The notes under the pieces are model-generated. The model did not search any database, was not told the DNA's origin, and saw only the letters and a program-made list of their open reading frames with translations. DNA of 64,000 nt from ECT2AJA-044 sp965262845 (GTDB lineage: Bacteria; Bacteroidota; Bacteroidia; Flavobacteriales; ECT2AJA-044), in the NCBI GenBank assembly GCA_965262845.1, contig CBDHFX010000002.1:868001-932000 (forward strand), read 5' to 3'. Shown piece by piece: positions 9,386 to 17,430 of this stretch. The stretch's first letter is position 1. Each line of letters opens with the position of its first letter. Made by a program: the position numbers and the translations under genes.

Positions 9386-10669
9386 TTATGTTCCTAATTC
9401 ACCGAGTGCTTCATCCAGGTAAACCCCAAAGCGGTATACATCCTCGTAGCTGTTGTACATGGGCACCGGTGCTATGCGGATCACATTGGGCTTGCGCCAG
9501 TCGGCGATCACTCCTTTCTCCGTGAGCTTGTCGAACAACGCCTTGCCTTGTCCGTGCATGAGTACGGACAGCTGGCTTCCGCGCTGGCTGGGATCACGCG
9601 GGGTAATGATCTCGAAAGTGGTCTTGTGCCGGGCAGCCACGGTATCGATCACGAACTCCAGGTAGCCAGTCAGGTTGCGGCGCTTATCGGCCCGCAGGGC
9701 CATATCCACCTGATCAAACTGGTGAAGGGAAGCCAAATGGGGTGCCATGGCAAAGACCGGGGCATTGCTTAACTGCCAGGCCTCTGCCGACCTGATCGGA
9801 TCGAACCCGGGTTCCATTAAAAAACGGCGTTCCTTATTATGGCCCCACCAACCCGCAAATCGGTGAAGGTCTTTATTGTGATGGTGTCGCTCGTGGACGA
9901 AGACCCCGGAAACGCTTCCCGGACCCGAATTCAGGTATTTATAGCTACACCACGCCGCAAAATCAGGTCCCCAGTCGTGCAGTTTCAGATCCACATTGCC
10001 CGCTGCATGCGCCAGATCCCAACCCACACAGGCTCCGGCGGCATGGCCCGCAGCGGTGATCCTCTCCATATCGAACAGCTGCCCTGTGTAATAGTTGACC
10101 CCACCGATGAACACCAGGGCCAGCTCGTCAGCATGTTCTGCGATCGCCGCGAGCAGGTCCTCTTCACAGATCAGGTGCTCCCCCTCGCGCGGTTCGATTT
10201 CGATCAGGTGCCTGGCCGGGTCCATTCCGTGGAATTTGAGCTGCGATTCCACGGCATACCGATCGCTGGGGAAAGCTTTCCCTTCCATAAGGATCCTGGT
10301 CCGGGGCCCTGCGGGCCGATAAAAACTGACCATCAGCAGGTGGAGGTTCGTGGTGAGCCCGTTCATCGGCACCACTTCTGATTCCCTTGCGCCCACGAGT
10401 CGGGCCAGGGGCTTCCGAAAAAACTCATGATAGGGCATCCAGGGCCGGCGCGCCCGTACATGCCCCTTCGCTCCGTGCCTGGCCCAGTCTTCCAGCTCCT
10501 GTTCCATGTATGCACGTGCCTGCCTTGGCTGAAGCCCTAAGGAGTTGCCGGAAAAATAGATCACGGGTTCGCCGTTGTGCTCAGGAAAATGGAATTGCCC
10601 GCGGAATGATCGCAGGGGATCATCCTTATCCTGATCCTGGGCAAACCCGAGGGAAAACTGGTACTCCAT
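9386..10669 (-). CDS. kynU: Kynureninase
   Basis: PLP enzyme that cleaves kynurenine or 3-hydroxykynurenine to (3-hydroxy)anthranilate and alanine. The 427 residues match the family. FSGNSLGLQPRQ near the N-terminus, GWDLAHAAGN (aspartate contacting PLP, about residue 219) and SYKYLNSGPG (Schiff-base lysine, about 241) are visible. It is directly upstream of kmo, so the product feeds that pathway. A hairpin repeat lies inside the gene at 10305-10321, where it encodes YRPAGP. Confidence 0.95.
   Translation of the reverse strand: MEYQFSLGFAQDQDKDDPLRSFRGQFHFPEHNGEPVIYFSGNSLGLQPRQARAYMEQELEDWARHGAKGHVRARRPWMPYHEFFRKPLARLVGARESEVVPMNGLTTNLHLLMVSFYRPAGPRTRILMEGKAFPSDRYAVESQLKFHGMDPARHLIEIEPREGEHLICEEDLLAAIAEHADELALVFIGGVNYYTGQLFDMERITAAGHAAGACVGWDLAHAAGNVDLKLHDWGPDFAAWCSYKYLNSGPGSVSGVFVHERHHHNKDLHRFAGWWGHNKERRFLMEPGFDPIRSAEAWQLSNAPVFAMAPHLASLHQFDQVDMALRADKRRNLTGYLEFVIDTVAARHKTTFEIITPRDPSQRGSQLSVLMHGQGKALFDKLTEKGVIADWRKPNVIRIAPVPMYNSYEDVYRFGVYLDEALGELGT
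10305..10321 (-). repeat. Hairpin element 1 (in kynU, sense)
   Basis: First member of a dispersed family described here: WTC leader, arm ending in CC, loop starting with G and ending with A, then an arm starting with GG that is complementary to the first. This copy reads TATC GGCCC GCA GGGCC on the minus strand and encodes YRPAGP in kynureninase. Confidence 0.7.
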
Positions 10670-10703
10670 GCGAATCAGTTTGAAGCGATAAAAATAGGGA
10701 ACT

Positions 10704-11555
10704 TCAGAACAACTGAGCCAGCCAAACAGCTCCTAACCACAGCAGTGAAAGACTTTCCACCCCCACGCTAAAATAAGGTTCAGGGCGGTCCGGGTCCGAA
10801 AGGAAAAGCGCCACGGCAGCAAGCTCCGCCACACCGATCAGGCAAAGCATTTCGGTCAGCGAATAAAGGCCTGTGCTCCACTCAAGCACTATGATCAGAT
10901 CCATGGCCAGCAGAGCAAGGAATCCGATTTTTTTGGCCTTGCTGATCCCGAACCGTTGGGGTAATGTGTGTAATCGGGCCCTGTCGAACGGCAGGTCCCG
11001 AATATCGAACGGCAGGGTAATAGCGAAGATGAAGAGGAATCGTTCAAGGGTCATGAGTGCCCCTTCCACTGTACCGAAGACACCACCCTCTGCGGCAGGC
11101 AAAACAACGGTTGCCATGGCCCAGAGCATCGATATCAGAAAGATCTTGAACCCGGGCAGCTCGCGCAAGCCCTTTCGCCCCGTGAGGGGCAGGCAGATGG
11201 TGTAGAGAAATGAAAACGCGCCTAACGGCACGATGAGCCACTGCGTGAGCGGCCTGAACCGAAGGAAATGGTACGCCGCGCCAACGAGTCCGACCGCAAC
11301 AAACACGCCTATGAGCCGGCGGTGCTCATTGATCCAGCGATGCAGGGGGGCCTGTGGAACACCAAGGGAACCGCGTACCTGACAAAGCCGTATAAAGTTG
11401 TACGAAGCAAAGGTGGAAAAGAAGGTAAACCAAATGATGTAGGTTTCGGTCAGGCCCAGCAGAATGAGCGACGAATAAGCCAGTGCCGCAGCGCAGAGCG
11501 ATACAAAAACATTCGTGTAAACAAGATATCGGGCAACGCGCGGGAGCAGGTACAT
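10704..11555 (-). CDS. UbiA-like polytopic membrane protein
   Basis: 283 residues with about eight hydrophobic segments, resembling the UbiA prenyltransferase superfamily. In place of the classical Asp-rich motifs it has FASYNFIRL near the first loop and LPFDIRDLPFDRA near the second, so the second Asp-rich site is partly kept and the first is not. Substrate unknown. The start at 11555 (MYLLPRVARY) is preferred over 11618 because the longer form would overlap the divergent gcvP start. It sits upstream of kynU-kmo on the same strand with a 34 bp gap, so co-transcription is plausible without implying a shared pathway. Confidence 0.75.
   Translation of the reverse strand: MYLLPRVARYLVYTNVFVSLCAAALAYSSLILLGLTETYIIWFTFFSTFASYNFIRLCQVRGSLGVPQAPLHRWINEHRRLIGVFVAVGLVGAAYHFLRFRPLTQWLIVPLGAFSFLYTICLPLTGRKGLRELPGFKIFLISMLWAMATVVLPAAEGGVFGTVEGALMTLERFLFIFAITLPFDIRDLPFDRARLHTLPQRFGISKAKKIGFLALLAMDLIIVLEWSTGLYSLTEMLCLIGVAELAAVALFLSDPDRPEPYFSVGVESLSLLWLGAVWLAQLF
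11173..11190 (+). repeat. Hairpin element 2 (in the UbiA-like gene, antisense)
   Basis: TTTC GCCCC GTGA GGGGC. On the coding strand it encodes LPLTGRKG in a loop of the membrane protein. Confidence 0.6.
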
Positions 11556-11559
11556 TTTG

Positions 11560-11567
11560 TAATTTTG
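11560..11567 (+). promoter_or_regulatory. -7 promoter box for gcvP
   Basis: TAATTTTG matches the Bacteroidetes TAnnTTTG consensus 22 bp upstream of the gcvP ATG. No clear -33 TTTG is seen at the expected distance. Confidence 0.6.
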
Positions 11568-11588
11568 CGGTTTCAGTAAAGGTACGAT

Positions 11589-14519
11589 ATGAACAGCAAT
11601 TCCTTTATATACCGACACATCGGTCCGCGGCCACAGGACCTGGCACCGATGTTGGAGACTATTGGGGTGGATTCACTTGAGCAACTGATCGCGGAAACCA
11701 TACCGGATGAGATCCGGAGCGAAGGGATGCCCAACCTGCCCCCGCCAATGTCGGAATACGAATTTATGAACCACATTCGTGCATTGGGTGAGAAGAACCA
11801 GTTGTACCGCAACTATATGGGACTGGGATATCACGACACCATTCTGCCGGGGGTAATCCAGCGAAACGTATTGGAGAATCCGGGGTGGTATACGGCCTAT
11901 ACCCCGTATCAGGCCGAGATTGCCCAGGGTCGTTTGGAAGCCTTGGTGAATTTCCAGACAATGGTGCTGGAACTCACAGGCATGGAGTTGGCCAATGCCT
12001 CTCTTTTGGATGAGGCCACGGCTGCAGCAGAAGCGATGACCATGCTGTATGCAGCCCGTTCCCGCGACCAAAGGAAACGTGAGGCCAACAGGTTTTTCGT
12101 TTCGGAGCAGATCTTTCCGCAAACGCTTGACGTGTTAATGACGCGTTCAGTACCGATGGGCATTGAAGTGGTGATCGGGAACCACGAGGAGTTTGAGCCG
12201 ACGAATGACTTTTACGGAGCCCTGATCCAGTATCCGGCCAGGAACGGTGAGGTATACGACTACCGGGATTGGGCCACGAAGATCAAAAAAGCCGGTCTGA
12301 CCCTGGCTGTGGCAGCCGATATCATGAGCCTGATACTCCTGATACCCCCAGGTGAATGGGGCGCCAACGTGGTGATTGGGAGCACCCAGCGATTCGGCAT
12401 TCCGCTCGGATACGGAGGTCCGCATGCCGCCTACTTCGCCACGCAGGAAAGCTACAAGCGCCATGTGCCCGGACGTATCATCGGCGTTTCGCTTGACGCA
12501 GCCGGAAAACCCGGGCTACGGATGGCACTGCAGACCCGCGAGCAGCACATCAAACGCGCTAAAGCCACTTCAAACATCTGCACCTCCCAGGTGCTGCTGG
12601 CCGTAATGGCTGGTATGTATGCTGTGTATCACGGTCCCGGAGGACTGCGTAACATAGCCCGCAGAATACACGGTTTTACCGCCGCTCTTGCGAGCGGATT
12701 GGAAGCGCTGGGATATAAACTGGTCAACAGGTCGTATTTCGACACCCTGACCATTGATCTGGACAGATCGGTAGGGTGGACCGGTGGTTCTGTCCAGCCC
12801 ATCGCGCGCCTGGCCGATGAACACGGGATGAACTTTCTGTACCTGGATGAGCAGACTGTTTCGATCGCGTTGAACGAAACCACACAGCTGAGCGATGTTC
12901 AGGAAATCCTCGGGATCTTTGCGGCTGCCAGAGGCACTGCCGTGGAAGTACCGGAAGCCATCGTGCCGTCAGGCACCTGTTTGGGAGAGGGAATGGAGCG
13001 GACAGATGAATTTATGCGCCAGGACATCTTCACGAAATACCATTCGGAGACCGATATGATGCGGTACATCAAGAAGCTGGAACGACGCGATCTGGCCCTG
13101 AACCACAGCATGATCGCGCTCGGAAGCTGTACGATGAAGCTGAATGCAGCGACGGAAATGATCCCGCTGACGTGGGCGACCTGGGCAAACATCCATCCGT
13201 TTGCACCTGTGGAACAGGCAGCCGGATATCAGGAAATGTTCCGGGAACTGGAGCGTTACCTGACAGAGATCACGGGATTGCAGGCAACAAGTTTGCAGCC
13301 AAACTCCGGGGCTCAGGGCGAATATACGGGTCTGATGATAATCCGGGAGTATCACCGGAGCCGGGGCGATAGCCATCGGAACATCGTGCTGATACCGAAT
13401 AGTGCCCACGGAACCAATCCGGCCTCGGGCGTAATGGCAGGAATGGAGGTTGTGGTGGTTACCTGCGATGCGCGCGGGAATATCGATGTGCATGATCTGC
13501 GCGCCAAAGCGGAAGAGCACAGTGAGCATTTGAGCGCCCTGATGATCACTTATCCGAGCACGCACGGAGTGTTCGAAGCGGATGTGCGGGAGATTACCGA
13601 CATTATTCACGGACACGGCGGGCAGGTGTATATGGACGGTGCCAATATGAACGCGCAGGTTGGTCTTACCAATCCGGGTATGATCGGCGCTGATATATGT
13701 CACCTGAACCTGCACAAGACCTTTGCCATTCCGCATGGCGGCGGCGGCCCGGGCATGGGTCCGATCTGTGTGGCCGGGCATTTGGTTCCTTTTTTGCCCA
13801 CTCACGTGATGATCCGTACAGGCGGAACCAACGGAATGGGTGCTGTGAGCGCCGCGCCCTGGGGAAGCGGATCGATCCTGCTGATCAGCTACGCGTATAT
13901 CCGCATGCTGGGAGCGGAGGGCCTGACCCGAAGTACCCGGTTTGCCATCCTGAACGCAAACTACATTAAATCGCGCCTGGAGGGTCACTATGGTATTCTT
14001 TACAGCGGTGAGCATGGCCGCTGCGCCCACGAATTCATTTTGGAATGCCGGGACTTCAAAGCTGCATCGGGTGTGGAGGTGGCCGACATGGCCAAACGGT
14101 TGATGGACTATGGCTATCATGCCCCGACCGTCAGCTTCCCGGTAGCCGGGACCCTGATGATCGAGCCGACGGAAAGTGAGGGCAGGGAGCAGCTTGATCG
14201 TTTTTGCGATACCATGATCAGTATTCGTAAGGAGATCAGGGCGCTGGAAAATGGCGAACTTCCAAAAGATGATAATCTGCTCGTGAACGCACCGCACACC
14301 CTGGAAATGATCATGACAGATCAGTGGAAGCATCCATATTCCCGACAGCAGGCTATTTTTCCACTGCCGTGGATCAAAGACAATAAGTTCTGGCCTGCGG
14401 TCCGACGGATCGATCAGGCCTACGGAGATCGCCACCTGGTCTGTTCCTGCGAACCGGTTGAAGCCTACCGGCAGGAAGCTGAAGGGTCAGTGGCCCGGTA
14501 TTCACTTTCAGAACAGTAG
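11589..14519 (+). CDS. gcvP: Glycine dehydrogenase (decarboxylating), P protein
   Basis: PLP-dependent P protein of the glycine cleavage system: it decarboxylates glycine and passes aminomethyl to lipoyl-H protein. The 976 residues correspond to the fused single-chain form. The N-terminal half carries STQRFGIPLGYGGPHAAYF and SNICTSQ. The C-terminal half has NLHKTFAIPHGGGGPG with the PLP lysine near residue 711. The start MNSNSFIYRHIGPR is typical. The gene is monocistronic and divergent from the UbiA-like gene. A hairpin element lies in the linker between the two halves (12959-12976). The leader is too short for a glycine riboswitch. Confidence 0.97.
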   Translation: MNSNSFIYRHIGPRPQDLAPMLETIGVDSLEQLIAETIPDEIRSEGMPNLPPPMSEYEFMNHIRALGEKNQLYRNYMGLGYHDTILPGVIQRNVLENPGWYTAYTPYQAEIAQGRLEALVNFQTMVLELTGMELANASLLDEATAAAEAMTMLYAARSRDQRKREANRFFVSEQIFPQTLDVLMTRSVPMGIEVVIGNHEEFEPTNDFYGALIQYPARNGEVYDYRDWATKIKKAGLTLAVAADIMSLILLIPPGEWGANVVIGSTQRFGIPLGYGGPHAAYFATQESYKRHVPGRIIGVSLDAAGKPGLRMALQTREQHIKRAKATSNICTSQVLLAVMAGMYAVYHGPGGLRNIARRIHGFTAALASGLEALGYKLVNRSYFDTLTIDLDRSVGWTGGSVQPIARLADEHGMNFLYLDEQTVSIALNETTQLSDVQEILGIFAAARGTAVEVPEAIVPSGTCLGEGMERTDEFMRQDIFTKYHSETDMMRYIKKLERRDLALNHSMIALGSCTMKLNAATEMIPLTWATWANIHPFAPVEQAAGYQEMFRELERYLTEITGLQATSLQPNSGAQGEYTGLMIIREYHRSRGDSHRNIVLIPNSAHGTNPASGVMAGMEVVVVTCDARGNIDVHDLRAKAEEHSEHLSALMITYPSTHGVFEADVREITDIIHGHGGQVYMDGANMNAQVGLTNPGMIGADICHLNLHKTFAIPHGGGGPGMGPICVAGHLVPFLPTHVMIRTGGTNGMGAVSAAPWGSGSILLISYAYIRMLGAEGLTRSTRFAILNANYIKSRLEGHYGILYSGEHGRCAHEFILECRDFKAASGVEVADMAKRLMDYGYHAPTVSFPVAGTLMIEPTESEGREQLDRFCDTMISIRKEIRALENGELPKDDNLLVNAPHTLEMIMTDQWKHPYSRQQAIFPLPWIKDNKFWPAVRRIDQAYGDRHLVCSCEPVEAYRQEAEGSVARYSLSEQ
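12959..12976 (+). repeat. Hairpin element 3 (in gcvP, sense)
   Basis: CATC GTGCC GTCA GGCAC with perfect 5 bp arms. It encodes IVPSGT in the interdomain linker of GcvP, a region where extra residues should be tolerated. Confidence 0.7.
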
Positions 14520-14633
14520 CTCAGCTTCCTAAAAAGCGACTTATAGTTACTACGAGTAGTGCCTGATGCTCCTGGTTTCTCCGTAGCTTTCGATCTGATC
14601 CATGGTCCTGATGGCGTTATCACCTTTTGTTCC

Positions 14634-14687
14634 AGCCACTATAAACCTACTATCCACGCCTGCTCCAAGCTATTTTAGGAAGTTAAG
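14634..14687 (+). repeat. 54 bp direct repeat, copy 1
   Basis: Begins agccactataaacct and ends ctattttaggaagttaag. About 47 of 54 bases match copy 2, 322 bp downstream. Confidence 0.75.
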
Positions 14688-14822
14688 GTAAAGGCAACCT
14701 CTTGGGGTGTGATCAATTGCTTCTGGTAAATTGTCAGCATTCTGTTTGGAACATACATGTTCCTTAGTATCATAAAATTGAATTTTAATAAAGTGTTGAA
14801 ATATAGCTGATTATACATCATT

Positions 14823-14870
14823 AATTACAGAGCTAGCTCTGTAGCTAACTCTGTAGCTAACTCTGTAATT
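14823..14870. repeat. Short tandem array bounded by inverted ends
   Basis: A 12-mer close to CTCTGTAGCTAA is repeated in tandem. The block starts with AATTACAGAG (14823-14832) and ends with its reverse complement CTCTGTAATT (14861-14870). TACAGAGCTAGCTCTGTA near the left end is itself a perfect 18 bp palindrome. Confidence 0.75.
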
Positions 14871-14955
14871 TTGTCTTCACGACAAGAGAAAAAATGAGTG
14901 AATAAAAACAGCTGTTTTACCCACCTGCGAACGACCGGAAGCTGTCCGCTATTAT

Positions 14956-15009
14956 AGCCACTACAAACCTGCTGCCCACGCCTGCGCCAGACTATTTTAG
15001 GAAGTTAAG
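14956..15009 (+). repeat. 54 bp direct repeat, copy 2
   Basis: Second copy of the repeat at 14634. The downstream flank is unrelated to that of copy 1. Confidence 0.75.
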
Positions 15010-15064
15010 AGTAGATGCTGGTCGTTACCTGTAAAATGGGCCAGTGATGACCTTTCATTTTCCC

Positions 15065-15112
15065 GAGGTACGAAATTGCAAGGAAATGCGGAAATCAGCA
15101 TGAACATCCTGC
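15065..15112 (+). mobile_element. Remnant of an IS5-like element leader
   Basis: This 48 bp stretch matches 53715-53762, the segment just upstream of the transposase in the intact IS, with 5 mismatches, all transitions. No transposase sequence follows, so it is a decayed fragment of a related insertion or a shared upstream module. Confidence 0.6.
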
Positions 15113-15197
15113 CTGGCTCCTTGCCCGAATACATCAGGTATCCATTGGCTCGGATAACACCGTTTTGCCCCGCAATTTTGGAATGAACAGGGATCGT

Positions 15198-15962
15198 TTA
15201 TTTTGTCAAAAAATGCAGAACTGTTTTTTTTAATTCCTGCGGTTTCTGCACCTGTACCCAATGGCCAGCGCCATCAATGGTTTCCACCACGGCCTCTGTA
15301 AAATGCTCCTGGATGTGTGCAAAGGTACCGGCATGAAGGTAGCGGCTATTTCCGCCCGCGATAAAAAGGGTCGGCCCCTCATACAGCTCGCCATTCCCCA
15401 GCGCCTCACCTACGTTGGCAATCTGCTTGTTAAGCGCGTGCAGATTGAATCGCCAGCCGGGTTTTTTGTTCTCAACCCAATACAGACTTTTAAGCAAAAG
15501 CTGCTGAATGCTCACATCTTCAATTCCCCGGGCCAGTTGCTTCTGCGCCTCACGGCGCGATGAGACCCTTTCAAGGTCCACAGCCAGCAGTGCATTCAAA
15601 ATATCGCGATGGCTAGTCGGATAGAACTGCGGGCCGATGTCTACCACAATGAGCTTATCCACCCGTTCAGGGTGGTCCAGAGCGAAGCGCATCGCAGTTT
15701 TCCCGCCCATGGAATGACCCATTACATGGGCTGTGGACACTTCATGATCAACGAAGTATTCAAGCAGGTCCGCTGCCATAGCTGCATAGCTATGTTCGTC
15801 GCTATGCGGCGAGCGACCGTGATTCCGCTGGTCAATGAGATGTACCTGATAGTGTTCTGCGAACTGACCGGCCAGCGTTTTCCAGTTGCCGAGCATCCCA
15901 AAAAGTCCGTGGAGGATCACCAGGGCCTGTCCCTTGCCCTGGATATGGGAATGGAGTTTCAT
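15198..15962 (-). CDS. Alpha/beta hydrolase (YbfF-type esterase)
   Basis: 254-residue single-domain alpha/beta hydrolase of the YbfF-like esterase group. Visible: oxyanion-region HGLFGMLGNW near residue 18, the DQRNHGRS motif, nucleophile elbow GHSMGG (about residue 100) and catalytic histidine in DGAGHWVQ near the C-terminus. Natural substrate unknown; acyl-ester or thioester hydrolysis is the family role. It overlaps pdxJ by one base (TGA/ATG) and is probably cotranscribed with it. Confidence 0.88.
   Translation of the reverse strand: MKLHSHIQGKGQALVILHGLFGMLGNWKTLAGQFAEHYQVHLIDQRNHGRSPHSDEHSYAAMAADLLEYFVDHEVSTAHVMGHSMGGKTAMRFALDHPERVDKLIVVDIGPQFYPTSHRDILNALLAVDLERVSSRREAQKQLARGIEDVSIQQLLLKSLYWVENKKPGWRFNLHALNKQIANVGEALGNGELYEGPTLFIAGGNSRYLHAGTFAHIQEHFTEAVVETIDGAGHWVQVQKPQELKKTVLHFLTK
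15545..15562 (-). repeat. Hairpin element 4 (in the hydrolase, sense)
   Basis: CATC GCGCC GTGA GGCGC on the minus strand, with a GNRA loop. It encodes SSRREAQ in the cap region of the hydrolase. The peptide SRREA recurs at element 7 in murI. Confidence 0.7.
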
Positions 15963-16699
15963 CAGAGCTGTGTAAGTTGAAGCCGGTACATCTGAATGGT
16001 GTTTCCGAGTCCGAAATACAGTGCATCACTGATCAGCGCGTGGCCAATGGACACTTCCAGCAGTCCTGGGATATTCATGGCGAAATAGTTCAAATTGTGC
16101 CGGTTCAGATCGTGCCCCGCATTAATGCCTAATCCGGCCGTTAAGGCCGCCTTCGCCGTTTCCCTGTAGGGAGCGAGCGCCTTCTCCTTTTGCCCGGCGG
16201 CATAGCCTTTTGCATAGGCCTCGGTATAGAGTTCGATCCGATCCGTACCTGTTGCCGCTGCCGATCCCACCAGCTCAGGGTCGGGCTCCAGAAAGATAGA
16301 GGTTCGGATACCTTTCAGCCGGAGGCGTTTGATAATACCCTTCAAAAATTCGCCCTGTTCCCTGGTGTTCCAGCCGGCGTTGGAAGTAAGCGCCCCGGGC
16401 GGATCCGGCACCAGCGTTACCTGCCCGGGTACGGTTTCCATCACCAGATCCATGAAATCAGGCGAGGGGTAGCCTTCGATATTAAACTCGGTGCTCAGCG
16501 CTGGTTTGAGCTCGCGTACATCGCTGTATCGGATATGGCGTCCATCGGGCCGCGGGTGCACGGTAATCCCCTGTGCTCCGGATCGCTCTGCTTCCAGGGC
16601 AGCCTGCAGGACATCTGGAATGTTGCCTCCACGGGCATTCCGAAGAGTGGCGATCTTATTGATATTGACACTGAGTTTGGTGGAACTGCCCATGGCCAT
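15962..16699 (-). CDS. pdxJ: Pyridoxine 5'-phosphate synthase
   Basis: Condenses 1-deoxy-D-xylulose 5-phosphate with 3-amino-2-oxopropyl phosphate to form pyridoxine 5'-phosphate in the DXP-dependent vitamin B6 pathway. 245 residues in a TIM barrel: LSVNINKIATLRNARGG at the N-terminus, HPRPDGRHI, FNIEGYPS, TLVPDPPGALTSNAGW and GLGINAGHDLN. The start at 16699 fits a -7 box at 16722-16729. First gene of a two-gene operon with the hydrolase. Confidence 0.96.
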   Translation of the reverse strand: MAMGSSTKLSVNINKIATLRNARGGNIPDVLQAALEAERSGAQGITVHPRPDGRHIRYSDVRELKPALSTEFNIEGYPSPDFMDLVMETVPGQVTLVPDPPGALTSNAGWNTREQGEFLKGIIKRLRLKGIRTSIFLEPDPELVGSAAATGTDRIELYTEAYAKGYAAGQKEKALAPYRETAKAALTAGLGINAGHDLNRHNLNYFAMNIPGLLEVSIGHALISDALYFGLGNTIQMYRLQLTQL

Positions 16700-16721
16700 T
16701 TTTGAAGTGCAGCGAAGGCAA

Positions 16722-16729
16722 CAAAGTTA
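16722..16729 (-). promoter_or_regulatory. -7 promoter box for pdxJ
   Basis: TAACTTTG on the minus strand (TAnnTTTG), 22 bp upstream of pdxJ. It is only 7 bp from an oppositely oriented box, so the two promoters are back to back. Confidence 0.7.
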
Positions 16730-16736
16730 AAAAGGT

Positions 16737-16744
16737 TATGTTTG
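16737..16744 (+). promoter_or_regulatory. -7 promoter box for the CBS protein/nadK transcript
   Basis: TATGTTTG matches TAnnTTTG and places transcription start near 16750. This rules out the TTG at 16742 as a start and favours the ATG at 16766. Confidence 0.7.
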
Positions 16745-16765
16745 TTCCAAACAAAATGGCGGTCA

Positions 16766-17428
16766 ATGCTGAGTAGGGACATGCTACAAACCGAGATGGA
16801 GCCGATCACACGATCCGACTCCGGGCTTTATGCCCTGGGGATCCTGGACGAGTACAAAATGGAGCATTTGCCGGTGGTTGAGGATGGCTTTCTGGTCGGA
16901 CTCGTAAGTGAGCTGGACCTGCTCGATATGTCTCGGCCCGAAGAGTCGCTTGCCGAGCAGGAGGTCAGCATGACGCAGGTATCGGTCAACATTGCAGAGC
17001 ACTGCTTTCGGACCATTGAACTGATGGGTGAACTGTCCTTAACCTGTCTTCCGGTCGTAGACCACGAAAACAAGTATGCCGGATACATTACTGCCCGTCA
17101 TTTGGTGGAATGCCTGGGCGAATTTACTGCAGCGCGGGAATCCGGCGCAATCCTCACTCTGGAGCTCAGTCAAAATGATTACAGCCTGTCGGAGATCGCC
17201 CGGATCGTGGAATCGAACGACGCCAGGATCCTCAGCATGTACGTGAGCAAGGATACCGACAGCACCAAAATGGAGGTCACGCTCAAGATCGATCGGACTG
17301 ATCTGGCCGCAATCATGCAAACCTTTGGGCGCTACAAATACCACATTACGGCGACCTATTACGAAAACGACAACAGCAGGCAAATGCAGCGCCGGTTCGA
17401 ACTCTTCATGAACTATCTGAATATGTGA
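16766..17428 (+). CDS. CBS-pair protein with C-terminal ACT-like region
   Basis: 220 residues. Two CBS motifs occupy about residues 1-120 (MEHLPVVEDGFLVGLVSELD and LTCLPVVDHENKYAGYITAR). The C-terminal 80 residues look like an ACT-type regulatory fold (ILTLELSQNDYSLSEIARIV). CBS pairs usually bind adenosyl ligands. In this conserved flavobacterial neighbourhood the gene always seems to precede nadK, but no function is assigned. It overlaps or abuts nadK; the ATG at 16766 is chosen from the promoter position. Confidence 0.85.
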   Translation: MLSRDMLQTEMEPITRSDSGLYALGILDEYKMEHLPVVEDGFLVGLVSELDLLDMSRPEESLAEQEVSMTQVSVNIAEHCFRTIELMGELSLTCLPVVDHENKYAGYITARHLVECLGEFTAARESGAILTLELSQNDYSLSEIARIVESNDARILSMYVSKDTDSTKMEVTLKIDRTDLAAIMQTFGRYKYHITATYYENDNSRQMQRRFELFMNYLNM

Positions 17429-17430
17429 AT

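Larger units (their letters stand above)
14520..15197. other. Gene-free 678 bp spacer with repeat and IS debris
   Basis: No convincing gene is present. The stretch holds a diverged 54 bp direct repeat pair, a 12-mer tandem array bounded by inverted ends, and a 48 bp remnant of an IS5-element leader, each listed separately. On the minus strand a short open stretch ending near 14561 (translation GAGVDSRFIVAGTKGDNAIR and beyond) is preceded by an in-frame stop. Part of it recurs in the second repeat copy, which suggests decayed coding sequence. Confidence 0.6.

Noticed and set aside
11556..11588. Possible glycine riboswitch before gcvP
   Set aside because: The space to the divergent gene is only 33 bp, far too short for a glycine aptamer.
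12969..14435. Long 488-codon ORF antisense to gcvP
   Set aside because: Shadow of a strongly biased coding gene; no recognisable domain or start context.
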